Shown: positions 47,183 through 59,243 of the stretch, piece by piece
Layout: each line of letters opens with the position of its first letter
Numbering within the stretch: position 1 is the first letter of the stretch
DNA from: Rutstroemia sp. NJR-2017a BVV2
Taxonomy: Eukaryota > Ascomycota > Leotiomycetes > Helotiales > Rutstroemiaceae
Assembly (NCBI GenBank): GCA_002946415.1
Contig: NJPS01000047.1
Span: forward strand, 92,394-156,393
Reading direction: 5' to 3'
DNA: 64,000 bases
The notes under the pieces: model-generated
What the model saw: the letters and a program-made list of their open reading frames with translations, nothing else
Databases searched by the model: none
Told to the model about the DNA's origin: nothing
Program-made: the position numbers and the translations under genes

Positions 47183-50100
47183 TTTGGTGTTGACGTGAAG
47201 GACGTTCACGCGTGTGTGCACGATGGTGGCGGAGGTGTAGGTAGTAAAAGAAAGAGAACTTCGGGGAGTGCTAGCGCCGTTGCTTTTCGAGATTGTACAA
47301 TGCGCCGATAGTAGCAATTCTTTATATGCAAATGCGCAGCTGGAATTACAGAAAGTATGATACAGAGATCTTACTCGGGCCCTATAGAAAGATTGCACGA
47401 AGAGGTCCTCAGAATGACTTCAGCCCGCGCCCAAGTGGTCGCAATTAAAGCAAAGCAAGAGACGGTCGAGTGTGTGGGTAGCGGGAGACTGGATTAATCA
47501 AAGCCGACTTTGGCACGGCGAATTGACCCTTAGAATGCGGAAAGGGTCCTATCGATAAGACGATCGGAGCTTTTCTTTCGTAATGCAAGCTTGTGTAAGG
47601 GTATCGGGTATCCTGCATGGACGGATTTGATGTTGACGATCTTCAAGGCGCGAACTGCTAGCTGCGGCGTGGATTGAGTGTTGATCTGAACGAATGAAAG
47701 ATCCAGCGCCCAAGTACGACTCGATACGTTCGCAGCAAGATGGTAAAGCTCAGTAGGATGCGACGGTACAATGCGCAGCGATTGCGCGAACTTGTATTCG
47801 GTTTCTGCGTCCGGAAATTGCCTTGCGACCGTGCTCAGTGTTGACTTTCGCGCGTCTTATCTGTCGCGATCGCTCGTTTTCGGTGTCCAAATATCAGCCC
47901 GGCGCGTTCGTACTTTGAGCAGACACCCGCGTCGCAGACGTATAATTGTCGGATAATCCAATGCTACAGCAGCGAAAGGAAATCGAGGAGCGATTGAGAG
48001 TAAAGAATGTGTGGTGGTTCTGCAGAACTGAGCAACACAAGCTTCTGTTGGAGGACGGATTTGGTGATAAGGCGGACGTCAGATGCGATAGTAACCGGGG
48101 CAGCAGGAGGAATGAGATAGTAAATAGGTGGACGGATTCAAGCGATACGAGAAATTGCCTTGCACGGTTTGAATTGTTTCTTCCGGGATGATGTTCTGGG
48201 CCAGAATACTGGATGGGTTGATAGATGGGTGGGCGGGCGCAAAGGGGAGAGTGCGTAGGTAGGATCGCAATGGTGGGTGATGGTGAGGGTGGTGAGGGTG
48301 ACTGAATGAAAGAGGCGACGGGAAGGAGCGAGAGAAGGTTCGTGTGGTGGGCGGAGTGGGCAAGTGGGCGAGTGGGTGGGCGAGTGGGTTGACTGAGAAA
48401 AAGTGGGTAAAATGAGATGAGCGATGAGCGAAAGTGACTAGGGGAGTAGTGGGTTGAGTGGGTTGAGTGGATTCCGTGAAATTCGTGGATTTTTGGGACA
48501 AAGTGGATGGGTGGACAGAAGGTTTTGGCGCGTTAAGAGGGATTAGTGGTCCTTACCGCCAACCGTAATCAGCCCTGATAGGTTTAGCTGCACTCGGTAA
48601 AGATGAAATTGCAGATCACCATCTGCAAAGCGAGTGCAAGCAAATGCAAAGCACTGGCGAAAGAGAAAGAGGACGAGACAGGACGGGACTAGCAGCGTAG
48701 CAGAACTAGCAACCCGAGAAGCTGAGTGGCCAAAAGCGTAAAAAGGTAGATTCAGTTCTCATGCGAGCCCATTTCTGCCCGTCCCAGTCCCAGTCGCTCT
48801 CAGATGAACAGACGAACACATCGGTTCTTTCGTGCATTGACGGGATGGAAATCGACTTGGAGACACACGTGCGGAAATGTACTCCGTAGAAATGGGCAGA
48901 GACGGTTCCAATTTAATGTTGGGCAAAAGTTGGCAATTGCACTCCACCATGTTGCAGTAGTCAGTACTTGTATTTGTACTGTGCTTCTTACTTGAACTTG
49001 CCCAAGAGGCGTAACCGCTGTGCGTATCTCTAGAATGTTACACTTCGTCCTGCATATGCATATCTCTCTTTTCCGCGAGCCTTCTTGTTCATTGTTCATT
49101 GTCTATTGTCTATTGTCTATTGTCCATACATGTGCACGGCATGTACATGTACAGCATGTAGGTACAACAACTGTGCAACGTGTGGACCACAGAGTCGCAG
49201 ACTGCGGGCGAGAATAGAACTCGAGTGGATTTGGCACTCTTGCAAGTAAAACGGAAAAGCTGCGAGCATGCGCGCATCATGCGGCAAAAGTGGGACCGCG
49301 ACCAAGCCAAGCCAAACCGAACCTCCATCGGAACTGGATTGTTTTTGCTATGGGCCAATCCTTTGAGACGGTCGTGAATGGAAATGATGTGATGAGAGTG
49401 AATGGATGAAGATGGCCTTTATCATTATCATCATCAATTATCCTATCGTTTATCGTGTCTACTGCGGATTATCAATAATCCCATCTCTCCACAAAAAGAA
49501 GGATGAGGGGTTGTGTGTGGGAGGATACCTGTCTGCACGTCTGTCTGTTTGGATGAATGGACGAATGGAGTTGAGATGATGGTGCTAGTTGAAGTGGATG
49601 AGAGCTTGACTCGAGATATCCGCAGACAAGACAATTAAAGGAGAAAGCTCGTGTCAACTCGGTGGCAATACATGCGTACAGTATAGCCGAATAGCTTCTT
49701 CCACCGAGTACAGAAACACGTTTGTTAAATCTCCCCTTCCTCTTCCCCCTCCCCTTGCCCAATTCCACAGCTCTCTGGCCCTTTTCCCCATTTCTCCCAT
49801 CTCCCCTCCTCTCCTCCCCTCTCTTCAAACAAACAACGACCAGACGTCGTCGCGTCGCTTACCAACCACGCTAAAACTCCACGCGTCAATCTCGCGTTTG
49901 TATTCAGGCACATCTGCAAAACGATTGGCTCGACGCAAATGCAGGCTTCATGCAGCACGCACCTGCTGCTGTGCCACACACCAATTACATCCGCGCAACG
50001 GGAGCAGCACAAAAGGCGTTCTGGGAAGAAAGCCATGCATAAAACTTATGCTTTATGCATGATTCTGTTTTTAGAGTAGCTGCAACGGGATGGATGATCC

Positions 50101-51328
50101 GGACCACCGATTAAGTTACCTCAACCTTCTTTACTACTTCGTACTTGCATTTTTCGAGACTTTAGCTTTCAGAGTCTTTTCTTCAATTGCCAGTCTGCAA
50201 TTGATATCATCGTCGCATAGTATCGCAACCCACAAAACCACCTGCCTGAATCCTTACAACCCACCCCACACCGCTACTATGTTGTGAGTGAATGCTAATG
50301 CTAATGCGAATGCGAATGTATGAATGTGATGCATCGATTTTTGCATTCAGAGCTAAAGCTAGATCTCCTCGGCTCTTCTCGCCTTTCTCTCTTTCCTTTT
50401 CTTCGTTTCTTCTCTGCACCCTGACCTGATCGCCTCCCCCTAAACCCTACCCTAATGAAATGCCATACTTCGCGGCACGGTACAGTACAGTACTGTAGAT
50501 GTGCGGTGTGCGAGTGCGATGTATTGAAGAGCATGGTTCATGCATGAACGACAGATCAAAACAATCTCTGTAAGTAGCTTTCTCTGTCTTCTGCACAGCA
50601 TCTAGGCCTAGTTATCGCCAAACCAAAACGCACGAATCATTGTCCGCAAACGCGTAGAAGTGGAGGTGCACGTACGCACGCACGTTCCAGCTGAAGGGAT
50701 GGATATGTTTACTATTTTACTCGCGTCGCGCCGGCGTCGATCGTTTGTAAAGCGCGGTAGAGGGGGTTGTCTGACAGCTGTACTGTAGCTCGTAGATGGT
50801 GTTCATTTGTTGGTGGTGCTGTGTTTTACTACTATATGTACGCTGCATTAGACGCATATGAATTAGCAGGTCTAAGGACCAGATAGATCACGTGGTTGCA
50901 AGTAACATTCATGAGCACGTGGAGGTTGTTCCGCCATCCACCTTCTTCTCATCACTTCCAATCTATCTATATACTTGTGCTTGTCAAAGCTTCTATCTAT
51001 ATAGTCTCACTTGCGCATTTCCTTCATCAAGGACGAGACCGCGTAATGATATATCGAAAGACTTCAGGTGAGAATTCTGAACAACTACCCATCAGCCACA
51101 CCTGCACTCCCTTCACACAAATGAATAGCTTCATCTCTGCCCGCCACATACATGCCACATGTGGCACCTTGAGACAATTCTTCCATTTTGATATTTGGAT
51201 TTCTTTTGCTGTGGCAATCAAAGGGAGGATGTCAAACTTCAATAGTTTCTGAATGGCCACCTTTTCTTTCGTCGTTCGTCTTCTCTTTCTTTTCACTCTC
51301 AATTACCATAGCAGCATTGCTCTTCAAA
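47183..51328. other. 4.1-kb gene-free divergent region
   Basis: No supportable gene on either strand. Open frames at 48079-48501, 48800-49099 and 49472-50036 are low-complexity shadows. Structures seen: G-rich GTGGGTGAG-type runs at 48264-48400, a TTGTCTA tandem at 49090-49125, and a perfect 10-bp inverted repeat CATGCATAAA / TTTATGCATG at 50034-50061. It separates two divergent genes, so long leaders or distal regulatory elements are plausible. Confidence 0.5.
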
Positions 51329-52901
51329 ATGGTGCTGGCGCAGCAGTCATCTCAACTCTTGAAATACTTTTCCATTCTCATCGCCACCTTTGTCATTGGA
51401 TGGTATCTCTTTTCAGATCGTGATTACCACCAATCACTCCAGCTCGCTGTCAAGGGCAAAAAAGGCATCTTCGTGGAGAAAGCTCTTCGTACTGATATTG
51501 ATGGTCCATACGATAATTCATCTTTAATTCGTTTCTGCGATAGAACACAATGGAGAGAGGGATTGATCTTCCAATGTGAACCGCCATATGGAGGAGTTGC
51601 AAATATTCGCAACATCGCATTAAATTGTTTTCGATATGCACTGGAAGCTGGAGGTAAGTTCACGGGCTCTTTTTTGCTCCCTTCAGCTAAGGTTAATGGT
51701 CCCAGCGACGACAATTGTCATGCCAGAAGTCAAACTTTGGACGCCTCCACTCGACAAACCTGATTCGGGGCACGATCTAGAAAAGAGAAAGAAAGAAAAC
51801 GTAGCTCACGTTCCATTCTCCCATCTCTTCGATCTCGACTTCTTCCAAGCATCCTTGAGCTCAGCGTGCCCGAGAATCAAGTTCATCCCTCATGCCAACG
51901 ACCTATACACCGTACCTAGTACCCAAAACCCGCACTCTTTAGATCCCGGGTCTCTTCTGGAAGATAAGCTGAATCAACCATTTGAATCCCTTCTAGCATA
52001 TCCCGAGACCTGGGCCGGTAATTTCACCATCTGGCTCAACGAATCCCAGCCCGACTTCTCCGCAGAAAAACCCGTCCGCGTCACGATCCAACCCTCACTC
52101 CTCCAATGGCCCCTCAACTACGACGAACCCCAATTCGTCGCCCACTTCGGCCGTCTCGTGCGTCCCACACTCGAAATCCGCACCCTCGCCTCCACCGTCC
52201 TATACTCCCTCTCCCGGCACTTCAACCTCAACGTCGACCCCGAGCAGGGCATCCAAGCCCACAAATTCTACGGCGCTCACCTCCGCACCTCTTCCGACGC
52301 CACAGCAGCCGGCTGGACCCCCTTCGAAACCCAGACTAAAAACTACCTGCAAGCCGCCAAACACAACCATCTCTCCCTCATCTACCTCGTCTCGGCCTCC
52401 GACCACGACATCCAGCGCTTCACTCTGCACGCCCAAAACTACACTTCCCATCCTATAACCGTAACCACCGCGCGCTCGCTCCTCTCCCTCCTCCCCTCCG
52501 CGCTAAAATCCTACAACTACCTCTCCCCCGCACAGCGCTCCCTCATAGACTACGAAGTCCTACTCAAATCCACCATCTTCGGGGGCACGCTCGAATCGTC
52601 GTTTTCGTGGAGCGTCGCCATGCGCAGACATGTAGTCTGGGGCAACGGCACCTGGGTGCCGCAGCTGGACGACTTTACGTGGGATCGGGGGAAGAGTCAC
52701 ACGGATAAGAATCAGGGGAGTACCGGAGGGCCGGTGGGCGGGTATGGTGGGGGTGGGTTTCAGAGTTTTAGGGATGGGGCGGGGGGCACGGGGAAGGAGG
52801 GCGAGGGCGAGGGGATGCAGGGGCCGGGGGGGTATGGGCTTAGTGTGGTTTTTGGGAATGCGTGGCATGGGCAGGAGTGGGAGAGGGGGTTGTGGCCTTG
52901 A
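51329..52901 (+). CDS. O-fucosyltransferase-like glycosyltransferase, type II membrane protein
   Basis: Two exons 51329-51653 and 51706-52901, 506 aa. A short cytosolic N-terminus and one membrane helix (about residues 12-30, LKYFSILIATFVIGWYLF) indicate a Golgi type II protein. The motif GVANIRNIALNCFRYALEAG joined to ATTIVMPEV across the intron matches the nucleotide-sugar-binding start of GDP-fucose O-fucosyltransferase-like enzymes. The later KFYGAHLRTSSDA segment matches the conserved H-L-R motif of the same fold. The C-terminal 60 residues are Gly-rich and end GRGLWP-like, with strong GC bias. Acceptor sugar or protein is unknown; fungal members are mostly uncharacterised. Confidence 0.75.
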
Positions 52902-53561
52902 TTTTTGGTTGTGGAGGTGGTTGTTGGGTACGGGTATTGGGTGCTGGATATTGGGTATTGGTCTATCTAGAAAGAAAGCAAGTTTATGTTATCTCAACCG
53001 TCCGTCTGGTGTTAGTTATACAATGAAATATCTCTATCAAAAAATCGCTTCCGGAAAACTTTTGGCGTTGTTACTTGTTGTTATCTACCTATCTAATATT
53101 ATATTGAAGGATAAAGAGAATTGGCTTTGATTTTAGAACAGATATACCATGCAAGATTGATTCAAATAACTCTTTTAACAATCAGCTGCTATGTTTGATG
53201 CTAGGGGGAGATATGTGCGTGGGGAGTGGCGAGTTGTTTGCAGGGAGAGTTGTATATTGATGTTGCTGTGATGTGTTGAGGAGTTCTTTGCTTTGGTTTG
53301 GTTCACTCTGGTTTGGTTTGCTCTGCGGTAGAGAGGAGAGGTGGATATGATATCTGGGTATATTGGGTATAATGATGGTTTTTCTCTGCTTGGAGTAGCT
53401 GAGATATAGAATGGGGGAAACATCCCCGTTATTACTCGCCAATTCGACGCTAAGTAGTCTACAGCCTATCCCCTCCAAGTTTAGAGTCAAAAGCAGACGA
53501 CTACCCATTTTACACCCCATGCACATCGGCCAAATAAGTTATCTCAGTATGGATCTCCAAG
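52902..53561. other. Intergenic before HNH gene
   Basis: 660 bp, no gene supported. Two frames here only shadow the start of the HNH gene in another phase. Confidence 0.45.
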
Positions 53562-54661
53562 ATGAATCAAATATCATGCTATCTAAATTTCTTTCCTCTC
53601 TACCATCAATTGTTCTTCCAAGCACTCACGAAGGGAGAGAATCCATCCGAATCTCCATGGCCACCCAAGAAAAGAAAACGCAGCCTCGAGGATATTGATA
53701 GTGATCTAGGTAAATCCAACTTCAGCCCCAATACCCAGAAAAAAGTGCGAGAACAGTACAGCAACCGGTGCTGGCATTGCCACGCAAGCCCCGTAGAAAT
53801 CTGTCACGTCCTAGACAGCAGTTCCAACCCCGTGCGTAAACCTCCCCCAATGCAGAGCTTCGCGAAACATCAATCTCATAATCCCCAGTTCGGCGCAGCT
53901 CTCACAGACAGTCTTCCTGATTTCGATTCCCAAAACGCAATCCCTCTCTGCCCCAATTGTAAACTAAGCTTTGACCACAGGGGCTTTTTCTTCCTGCCCT
54001 CCGACCTGGGATATTTTTCGAGACTACGAAATTCAAGACCAGAAAAAGAGACGCAGGATCGGGAGGCGCACGGGATGGCTTCCGGGGAGGATGTGCCCGA
54101 CGGCGCGCATGTATCGCGATTATCAGGTGCAGACTGGTGTCGAGGGCGCGGAGGAGGGGGGCCTTGTATACGCGGGTTGTGCTGTGGGATTTTTTTCCAA
54201 AGTTCCCGGGTAGGGCGCCGTTCAGGCTGGGGGTTAGTGAAATGGGTGCGACGAGGGCATGGGCGGGGTCGCCGATGGCGGCGCTGCTGCGGGGGGTGGG
54301 GATGTTAGGGAGGCTCGATCTTGAGGGGATTCCGAGGGAGATTCGAGATGGGTTGAGGGAGTTGCAGGATGTTTATAGTAGAGAGCTGGATCTGGATAGG
54401 AGTGATGGGGATGCGGTGCATGAGCCGTCTGTAGGGAAAGCGGCACCGGGGCTGGAAGACGCATCACGTGGGTTTGAAGATGGGATGAGGAACACATCGA
54501 TAGAAAGACATGGACGGGTCTCTGATAACTTGAGTGTGCTACAGATAAAGGAAAACGGAGCAGAAGGAAACGAAGACTTTGCAGATGGTCCTCGATTCTG
54601 GAAGTGGGGACCTGGCGCAACGAGTCAGGATGCAGTGAGGTTCTACCGGCGTGTATTGTAG
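53562..54661 (+). pseudogene. HNH-nuclease-like gene with two apparent frameshifts
   Basis: The frame from ATG 53562 encodes a basic N-terminus (PPKKRKRSLED, nuclear-signal-like) and an HNH-type metal-binding module: RCWHCHASPVEICHVLD, then NAIPLCPNCKLSFDHRG and FFFLPSDLGYF. After GYF at about 54013 the expected continuation RDYEIQDQKKRRR is in the next frame; removing one T from the T5 run restores it. Near 54150-54160 a G6 run marks a second switch, after which TRVVLWDFFPKFPGR to the stop at 54661 (GATSQDAVRFYRRVL) continues in the third frame. Both shifts are at homopolymers, so sequencing error is as likely as gene decay. No intron explains either. Confidence 0.6.
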
Positions 54662-55317
54662 AGTTGCTGTTTAGAATCACTCCCTATCTAATTATCCCCT
54701 TAAACATGACAGTGTCGACGCGCAGAGAATAGATTGAGGAAACCGATGCTCGCCTACCAGTACTGTAGCTCTGCGTTGATTTAATATACATCCGAATTAG
54801 AATAATCGAGAGTTAATTAGAGTCTCTCTAGAGCATAGAAAACAAGCCGCTTTGGGGAAATATAATATAGCTGGTTACTTTCGTCAAACGGATATCCCGA
54901 ATATTCTAAAATATTATGATATTTTTATTTTCCAAATATCTTTCAGGTGCTGTTGTGGGCCTGTTGTTTCTGCACCGGAGAGCGAATAAGGTTACCCTAT
55001 TCTGCCTACTGTATCCGCAGGCGACAGACGCTGTCCGCTACCTAGGTACAATTCGCATGCAAATATACTTGTAATGAATACCATGCGCTCAATCCCTTTG
55101 TCCTGTATTTAATATCCATAGCTTCTATATCCTACAAGTGTAAGATCACGAACAAAGAAGTGTCTGCAAACATTTCATTGCGCGCTAAGTTTGAATTGTA
55201 TGAGGCTTTGTTTGTCTGAATTACAAACCTTGCATTGCCTGGTACTCATTTGCGACTTGGATTTTATGCCATCCAGGAGATTTGGCTGCAATTGCAAACG
55301 AGAAATAGCGAGCTATC
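54662..55317. other. Intergenic
   Basis: AT-rich 656 bp with no gene. Confidence 0.5.
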
Positions 55318-56733
55318 ATGACGAAGGCGCGGCAGAAATCTTCACCCAAGCCGAGGAAAAAGGACGACGCTTCGACGCGAATCAGTCGCGAAAATTCTAG
55401 AGGTGTGCAGGGGAAATATGGGAGGTCAACGATTAAGCGGAGGGGGAGATTGAATGATTTGGTTGGACAGGCGGGGAAGGGGAGGAGGTTGGAAGGGGGA
55501 GGGGAGGTGACAAAGCTTAGGAATAAGTTATCCGGGAGGAATACATTCTATCACCCAAACGGGAGCTTGCGGAGCCCGATTACGAGGTCACGGTCGCTGG
55601 CGGTGGAGAGGGGGATGGAAGTGGGGGAGGTGATTGTTATTTCTGATGATGAGGAGGATGACGACGAGTATGAGGATGAAGAGGAGGAGGAGGAGGAGGA
55701 GGAGGAGGAAGTACTCATAATCGAGGAAAGCAAGAAAGCTTCCAGTGGGAGGAGACAGCCGCAATCGTCTTTCTCCTGGCATTCAAAGGACCTATCACCG
55801 CCTACACGACGTAAATCTTCAATCACGAAACATCCACGGCTACGAGTCCCCTCCATCACAGAAGATCTCTCACCATATATCAGTCGCCAAACTCCCCTAA
55901 AAACACAACCCTCACTCCTGTCTATCTCCTCAACCTCCACCTCACCATCACCACGCGCACGTCGCAAGAAAGCACCCCAAAAACCATCCCCTTCACCCTC
56001 GCTCTCCCCTCCACCCCGCCGTACCTCCTTCTCCCACCAACCCTCCTACATCTCCCTCTCCCTCCCCTCCCAACCCCCAGAATACTACATCCAACCGCAC
56101 CATCTCCGATTCATCACCCCCGGCACCGTCCTATGGCTGCCCTCGAAAATCGATATGCTCCCCAATGCGTACGTGGATCCGGGGTTGCATGTTAATGCGT
56201 TTGATCATCCGGCTGTGATTTTGAGTGTGCCGAGTCCGTTGGGGATGGAGAGTGTGGTGGAGGTTGCTATTGTGAGTTTTTTTGTTACCCTCAATCCAAA
56301 TCTCTGAATATCTTTTTGCTTGGTACTTGGCTGACATTCGGTCAAGATGACAACATGCCACTCCCGCACCCTGCACGAAACCAAGCAACTGTCGCACCGC
56401 TCGCGGTTGTTACGTGTGCGTACGCGCGCGCTGCCGGCGGCGAAAGTGGATTTGACGTTTAAGGGGGGAGCGGGGATGAAGAGTAAGTATAGTTATGTTA
56501 ATTGTACGGAGGGGTGGGGGGTGCAGGTGGGGAGTTTGGGGTTTTATGGCAGGGGGAAGAAGGGGAGGGAGGGGGGAGGAAAGGGAAAAGGAAAGGGAAA
56601 TGAAGAAGATTTGGAGTGGTTGGTGCTTACGGCGGGGAGTTTGGAGAAGTTGAGGATGAGGGTTGAGGAGGGGAGGAGGAAGGGGAAGGGGAAGGGGAAG
56701 GGGAAGGGGAAGGGGAAAGGGAGGAAGGGGTAG
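55318..56733 (+). CDS. Basic/acidic disordered protein with SUMO-interaction-like motif
   Basis: Intron 56272-56346 gives 446 aa. The N-terminus is basic (RKSKPRKKDD-like). Near residues 102-131 lies GEVIVISDDEEDDDEYEDEE, a hydrophobic VIVI core followed by acidic residues, the classical form of a SUMO-interaction motif. A Ser/Pro/Arg-rich middle is followed by an apparently folded part, ITPGTVLWLPSK then DPGLHVNAFDHPAVILSVP, with MTTCHSR and LEWLVLTAGSLEKLRM after the intron. The protein ends in a run of about eight GK units. Similar short folded modules occur in uncharacterised fungal proteins. The intron joint VEVAI-MTTCH is in frame and plausible. Nuclear location is inferred. Confidence 0.65.
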
Positions 56734-57071
56734 AGGGGAGGAAGAAGGGAGAGTAGGATAGGTACCAGATATGGAAGGTGCTTTGTAGATAAATAATATA
56801 ATGATCCAAGTACAGTTGTACATCAATGCGACTGCCCGGATACCTCTTATTCATCCACATAGATACGGACATTGTAAAATTGGAAATAAACAAATCAACA
56901 CAAAGTAATAAACTCGTGTACTAATTTCATCTTATCATATGCTCTTACCTTCCTTCAGACATTTACAACGTCTTCTTTTACCGATTTCCTTTATGCTGGC
57001 TTAATTGCTTTATCCTACTGGTGGGTGAACACGTCCGAGTTTGTTGAGAGGATATTGTTGAAGCCACATGA
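56734..57071. other. Intergenic
   Basis: 338 bp; no gene. The open frame of the following fragment begins after a TGA at 57069. Confidence 0.4.
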
Positions 57072-57266
57072 CCTTCTTATAGAGATCGTATATTCCTACC
57101 GAACCCGGAGAATTTCTGGTTTGCCGTTTTCGGGGTCTTCTGGTGCCTCGTCGGGTGGGTTCTTGCCAGGATCTGGGGCTTGAGAAAGAAGAGGACGGAT
57201 ATCGACTGGTACATTTCGGTGTTGCAGATGATCACCACTGTTCTCACCATTATTAGCTACCCATAG
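57072..57266 (+). pseudogene. Fragment of Trp-rich membrane-protein paralogue A
   Basis: A 64-codon open stretch without ATG encodes NFWFAVFGVFWCLVGWVLAR, IWGLRKKRTDIDWY and LQMITTVLTII. The order hydrophobic-GWV helix, about 17 polar residues, then LQ-x-ITTV matches the repeat unit of the gene at 60331. It ends in TAG at 57264-57266. The upstream part is absent or in another frame, so it is a relic or an exon I cannot join. Confidence 0.5.
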
Positions 57267-57391
57267 TCGGTTTTGCACTCCTTCCAACGAGATTTTCGAG
57301 CGACGAGCACCTGGCACCTCTACATCATCACACGAACTATCCTCTCAGGCCCCTCCTTACAATTTCTACCAGTCTCCTCCTCCAGCCCACC

Positions 57392-57756
57392 ATGGTCTGG
57401 AACCCTTGCCTTGATACCGTGGCACTGGCAGCGTTTTTTCTTTCTTTTTTTTCGACTTGAGTGTGTCGATCTTTTGTGGGCTGCTTTGGATCAGCGAGAT
57501 GATAAAGTGGGCTGGGATAACAGCCATAAGAGCAGTGATCGATGGCTGCAAGTCTGTCTTGAAGCACTGGAGTGAATTTCTTTGCGGAGTAGTCGCCTGG
57601 GTTATGATTCTTCTGGGCTGGGCGAACTTGAACAAATACGTTTTCATGCCCAAGGAGGAGATTTGTATCCCCCTGCTCCTCCTTCAGTGTATCACAACTG
57701 TATTTGCTCTTGCTGAGTCAATGCCGACCTTGGCAAAGAGTCGGAAAGGCGTATGA
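57392..57756 (+). pseudogene. Trp-rich membrane-protein paralogue B, broken in a T-rich tract
   Basis: ATG 57392 begins MVWNPCLDTV, nearly the same as MIWNECLDTV at the start of the gene at 60331. The frame then stops at 57460 just after two T runs (T6, T8). The next frame carries WISEMIKWAG, HWSEFLCGVVAWVMILLGWA, a polar spacer and LLLLQCITTVFAL to a stop at 57756. One base change in length in the T tract would join the two halves. An intron from GTGGCA at 57419 to CAG near 57530 is a less attractive alternative. Two membrane helices would result. Confidence 0.5.
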
Positions 57757-57884
57757 TTATACATCCACATCACCGAATTGTCTCAAAACTTCAGTTGAAT
57801 GCGCATGAGGGTGGTTCTCTGATTTGCTTTGGTAACTCCATTCTTGCCATTCTCTTTCGCAATCGCTGACCTTCTCCTTCTACC

Positions 57885-58460
57885 ATGCAGATATTCTCCT
57901 CGTACCAGGACGACCTCCTCCTACCAAGAAGATCTGCTTCATTCATCCGTACTGTCATATATCGAAAACTCTCACAATCAATCTCCAACATCGCCCCAAA
58001 CCACCACAATATTCGAATCGTCCCCTCTCTACAATTCGAACCTCGTTTCCTCCCCCCCTTCCAACCAGCACTATGGCTTGGGGTCTCCGCCTGGAAGCGG
58101 TACGCGAATACTTCGCAAATTGATCTTTTCGATGCTCTTTTCGTCTGGAGCAACGCTGAAACTAGCGATTCCTCTCACAGTCCTTTCGAAGTCACCGCCA
58201 TAGATGGGTTGTGCAGACCAGTTACACATAGGAGCTATCCATCCCTTCGGATATCTCGACTCAAGTGCATACATTCTGATAGTTTGTGGTCAGTTGTGAT
58301 GGAAAGAGCCAGGTTTGGACGGAATGAAATTGTGAGAGTTGAACTGATAACGAAGGGTTGGAACATTTTGGTAGAATCGATTAGTTCAGAGCTTCAGAGA
58401 AGACGGCAATCAACTGGAAAAGTTTCTATATGTGTTTGTGGTTTAAAATATAGGCATTAG
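57885..58460 (+). CDS. Hypothetical protein
   Basis: A 191-codon ATG frame without any family resemblance, internal hydrophobic segment or signal peptide. It lies between members of the Trp-rich cluster. Part of the DNA near 57930 (CTGCTTCATTCATCCGTACTG) resembles the leader of the 60331 gene near 60238, so the frame may be accidental in duplicated leader sequence. Listed only for completeness. Confidence 0.2.
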   Translation: MQIFSSYQDDLLLPRRSASFIRTVIYRKLSQSISNIAPNHHNIRIVPSLQFEPRFLPPFQPALWLGVSAWKRYANTSQIDLFDALFVWSNAETSDSSHSPFEVTAIDGLCRPVTHRSYPSLRISRLKCIHSDSLWSVVMERARFGRNEIVRVELITKGWNILVESISSELQRRRQSTGKVSICVCGLKYRH

Positions 58461-58655
58461 AATTCAAGGCTGACAGCACTGAGGATACTTGTAGGATCAG
58501 GGTTGAATAGAATTCTAGCCACAAAAACAGTATGAACCTGCCAAACACAAGAGTTGGTTTTTAACAGTGAACATGCCCATTATTCCTTATGCTTTTACCT
58601 GTAGGTTCCAACGGACGAAAGTTTCCGAGAGTTATACTGGCTCGCCATCAAAGAA

Positions 58656-59243
58656 TTAGGATGACTGTAGAGAACCCAAGCCTTTCTCAACATCTCCAAG
58701 TTCCTTGGATGCTTTTCGTGCCGAGAGCTCATCGTCGTAGTCGAAAGCACTGTCCGATCGTTCGCCACATGTGTCCACGTTCCTGTCCTGATTCGCCGTT
58801 TTCTTCTTATGGTCTCGTATCCGTTGCATAAATGTAATAAGTTCCTTGTCGAAACCCATAGGCTGAGCAACAGATGGAATGCTATAGTCTAGCTTACAGT
58901 TTCGTGGGCTGAGACGTTGGATAACAGAGAATTCTCGAGGACTCGGCATCGGCACCGGCGCCGGATCATTGATTTTTGCCTCCAGATGATCTATCACTTC
59001 ATCCGTGAGGAACTGATGAATATAATTATATGGAGTGCTGTCTGATAATTGGAAGAAACACAAGTCCAAAACACGTTCGGATCTCTTGTCTGCTGGGGTT
59101 TGTAAAAGCTCAAAGAGGATTGTTCTCTGAACTATGGCGGCGAAAGGAGCATCAACACAGCCAAACGTAAGCATAGCACCAAAAATCATGCCAACAATTA
59201 AGCCCGCGGCGATAGATCCAGCAAGAATAACAGTTGACGACAT
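58656..59243 (-). CDS. Hypothetical protein with N-terminal membrane anchor
   Basis: 195-aa single-exon frame with ATG. Residues 3-30 (TVILAGSIAAGLIVGMIFGA) are a Gly/Ala-rich membrane helix, or a signal anchor. The remainder is soluble, with QTPADKRSERVLDLCFFQLS and an acidic C-terminus (DYDDELSARKASKELGDVEK). I do not recognise a family. It points away from the 60331 gene and shares its promoter interval. Confidence 0.45.
   Translation of the reverse strand: MSSTVILAGSIAAGLIVGMIFGAMLTFGCVDAPFAAIVQRTILFELLQTPADKRSERVLDLCFFQLSDSTPYNYIHQFLTDEVIDHLEAKINDPAPVPMPSPREFSVIQRLSPRNCKLDYSIPSVAQPMGFDKELITFMQRIRDHKKKTANQDRNVDTCGERSDSAFDYDDELSARKASKELGDVEKGLGSLQSS

Noticed and set aside
48079..48501. 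140-codon minus-strand His/Pro/Ser-rich frame
   Set aside because: Produced by G-rich simple repeats on the plus strand; no conserved features.
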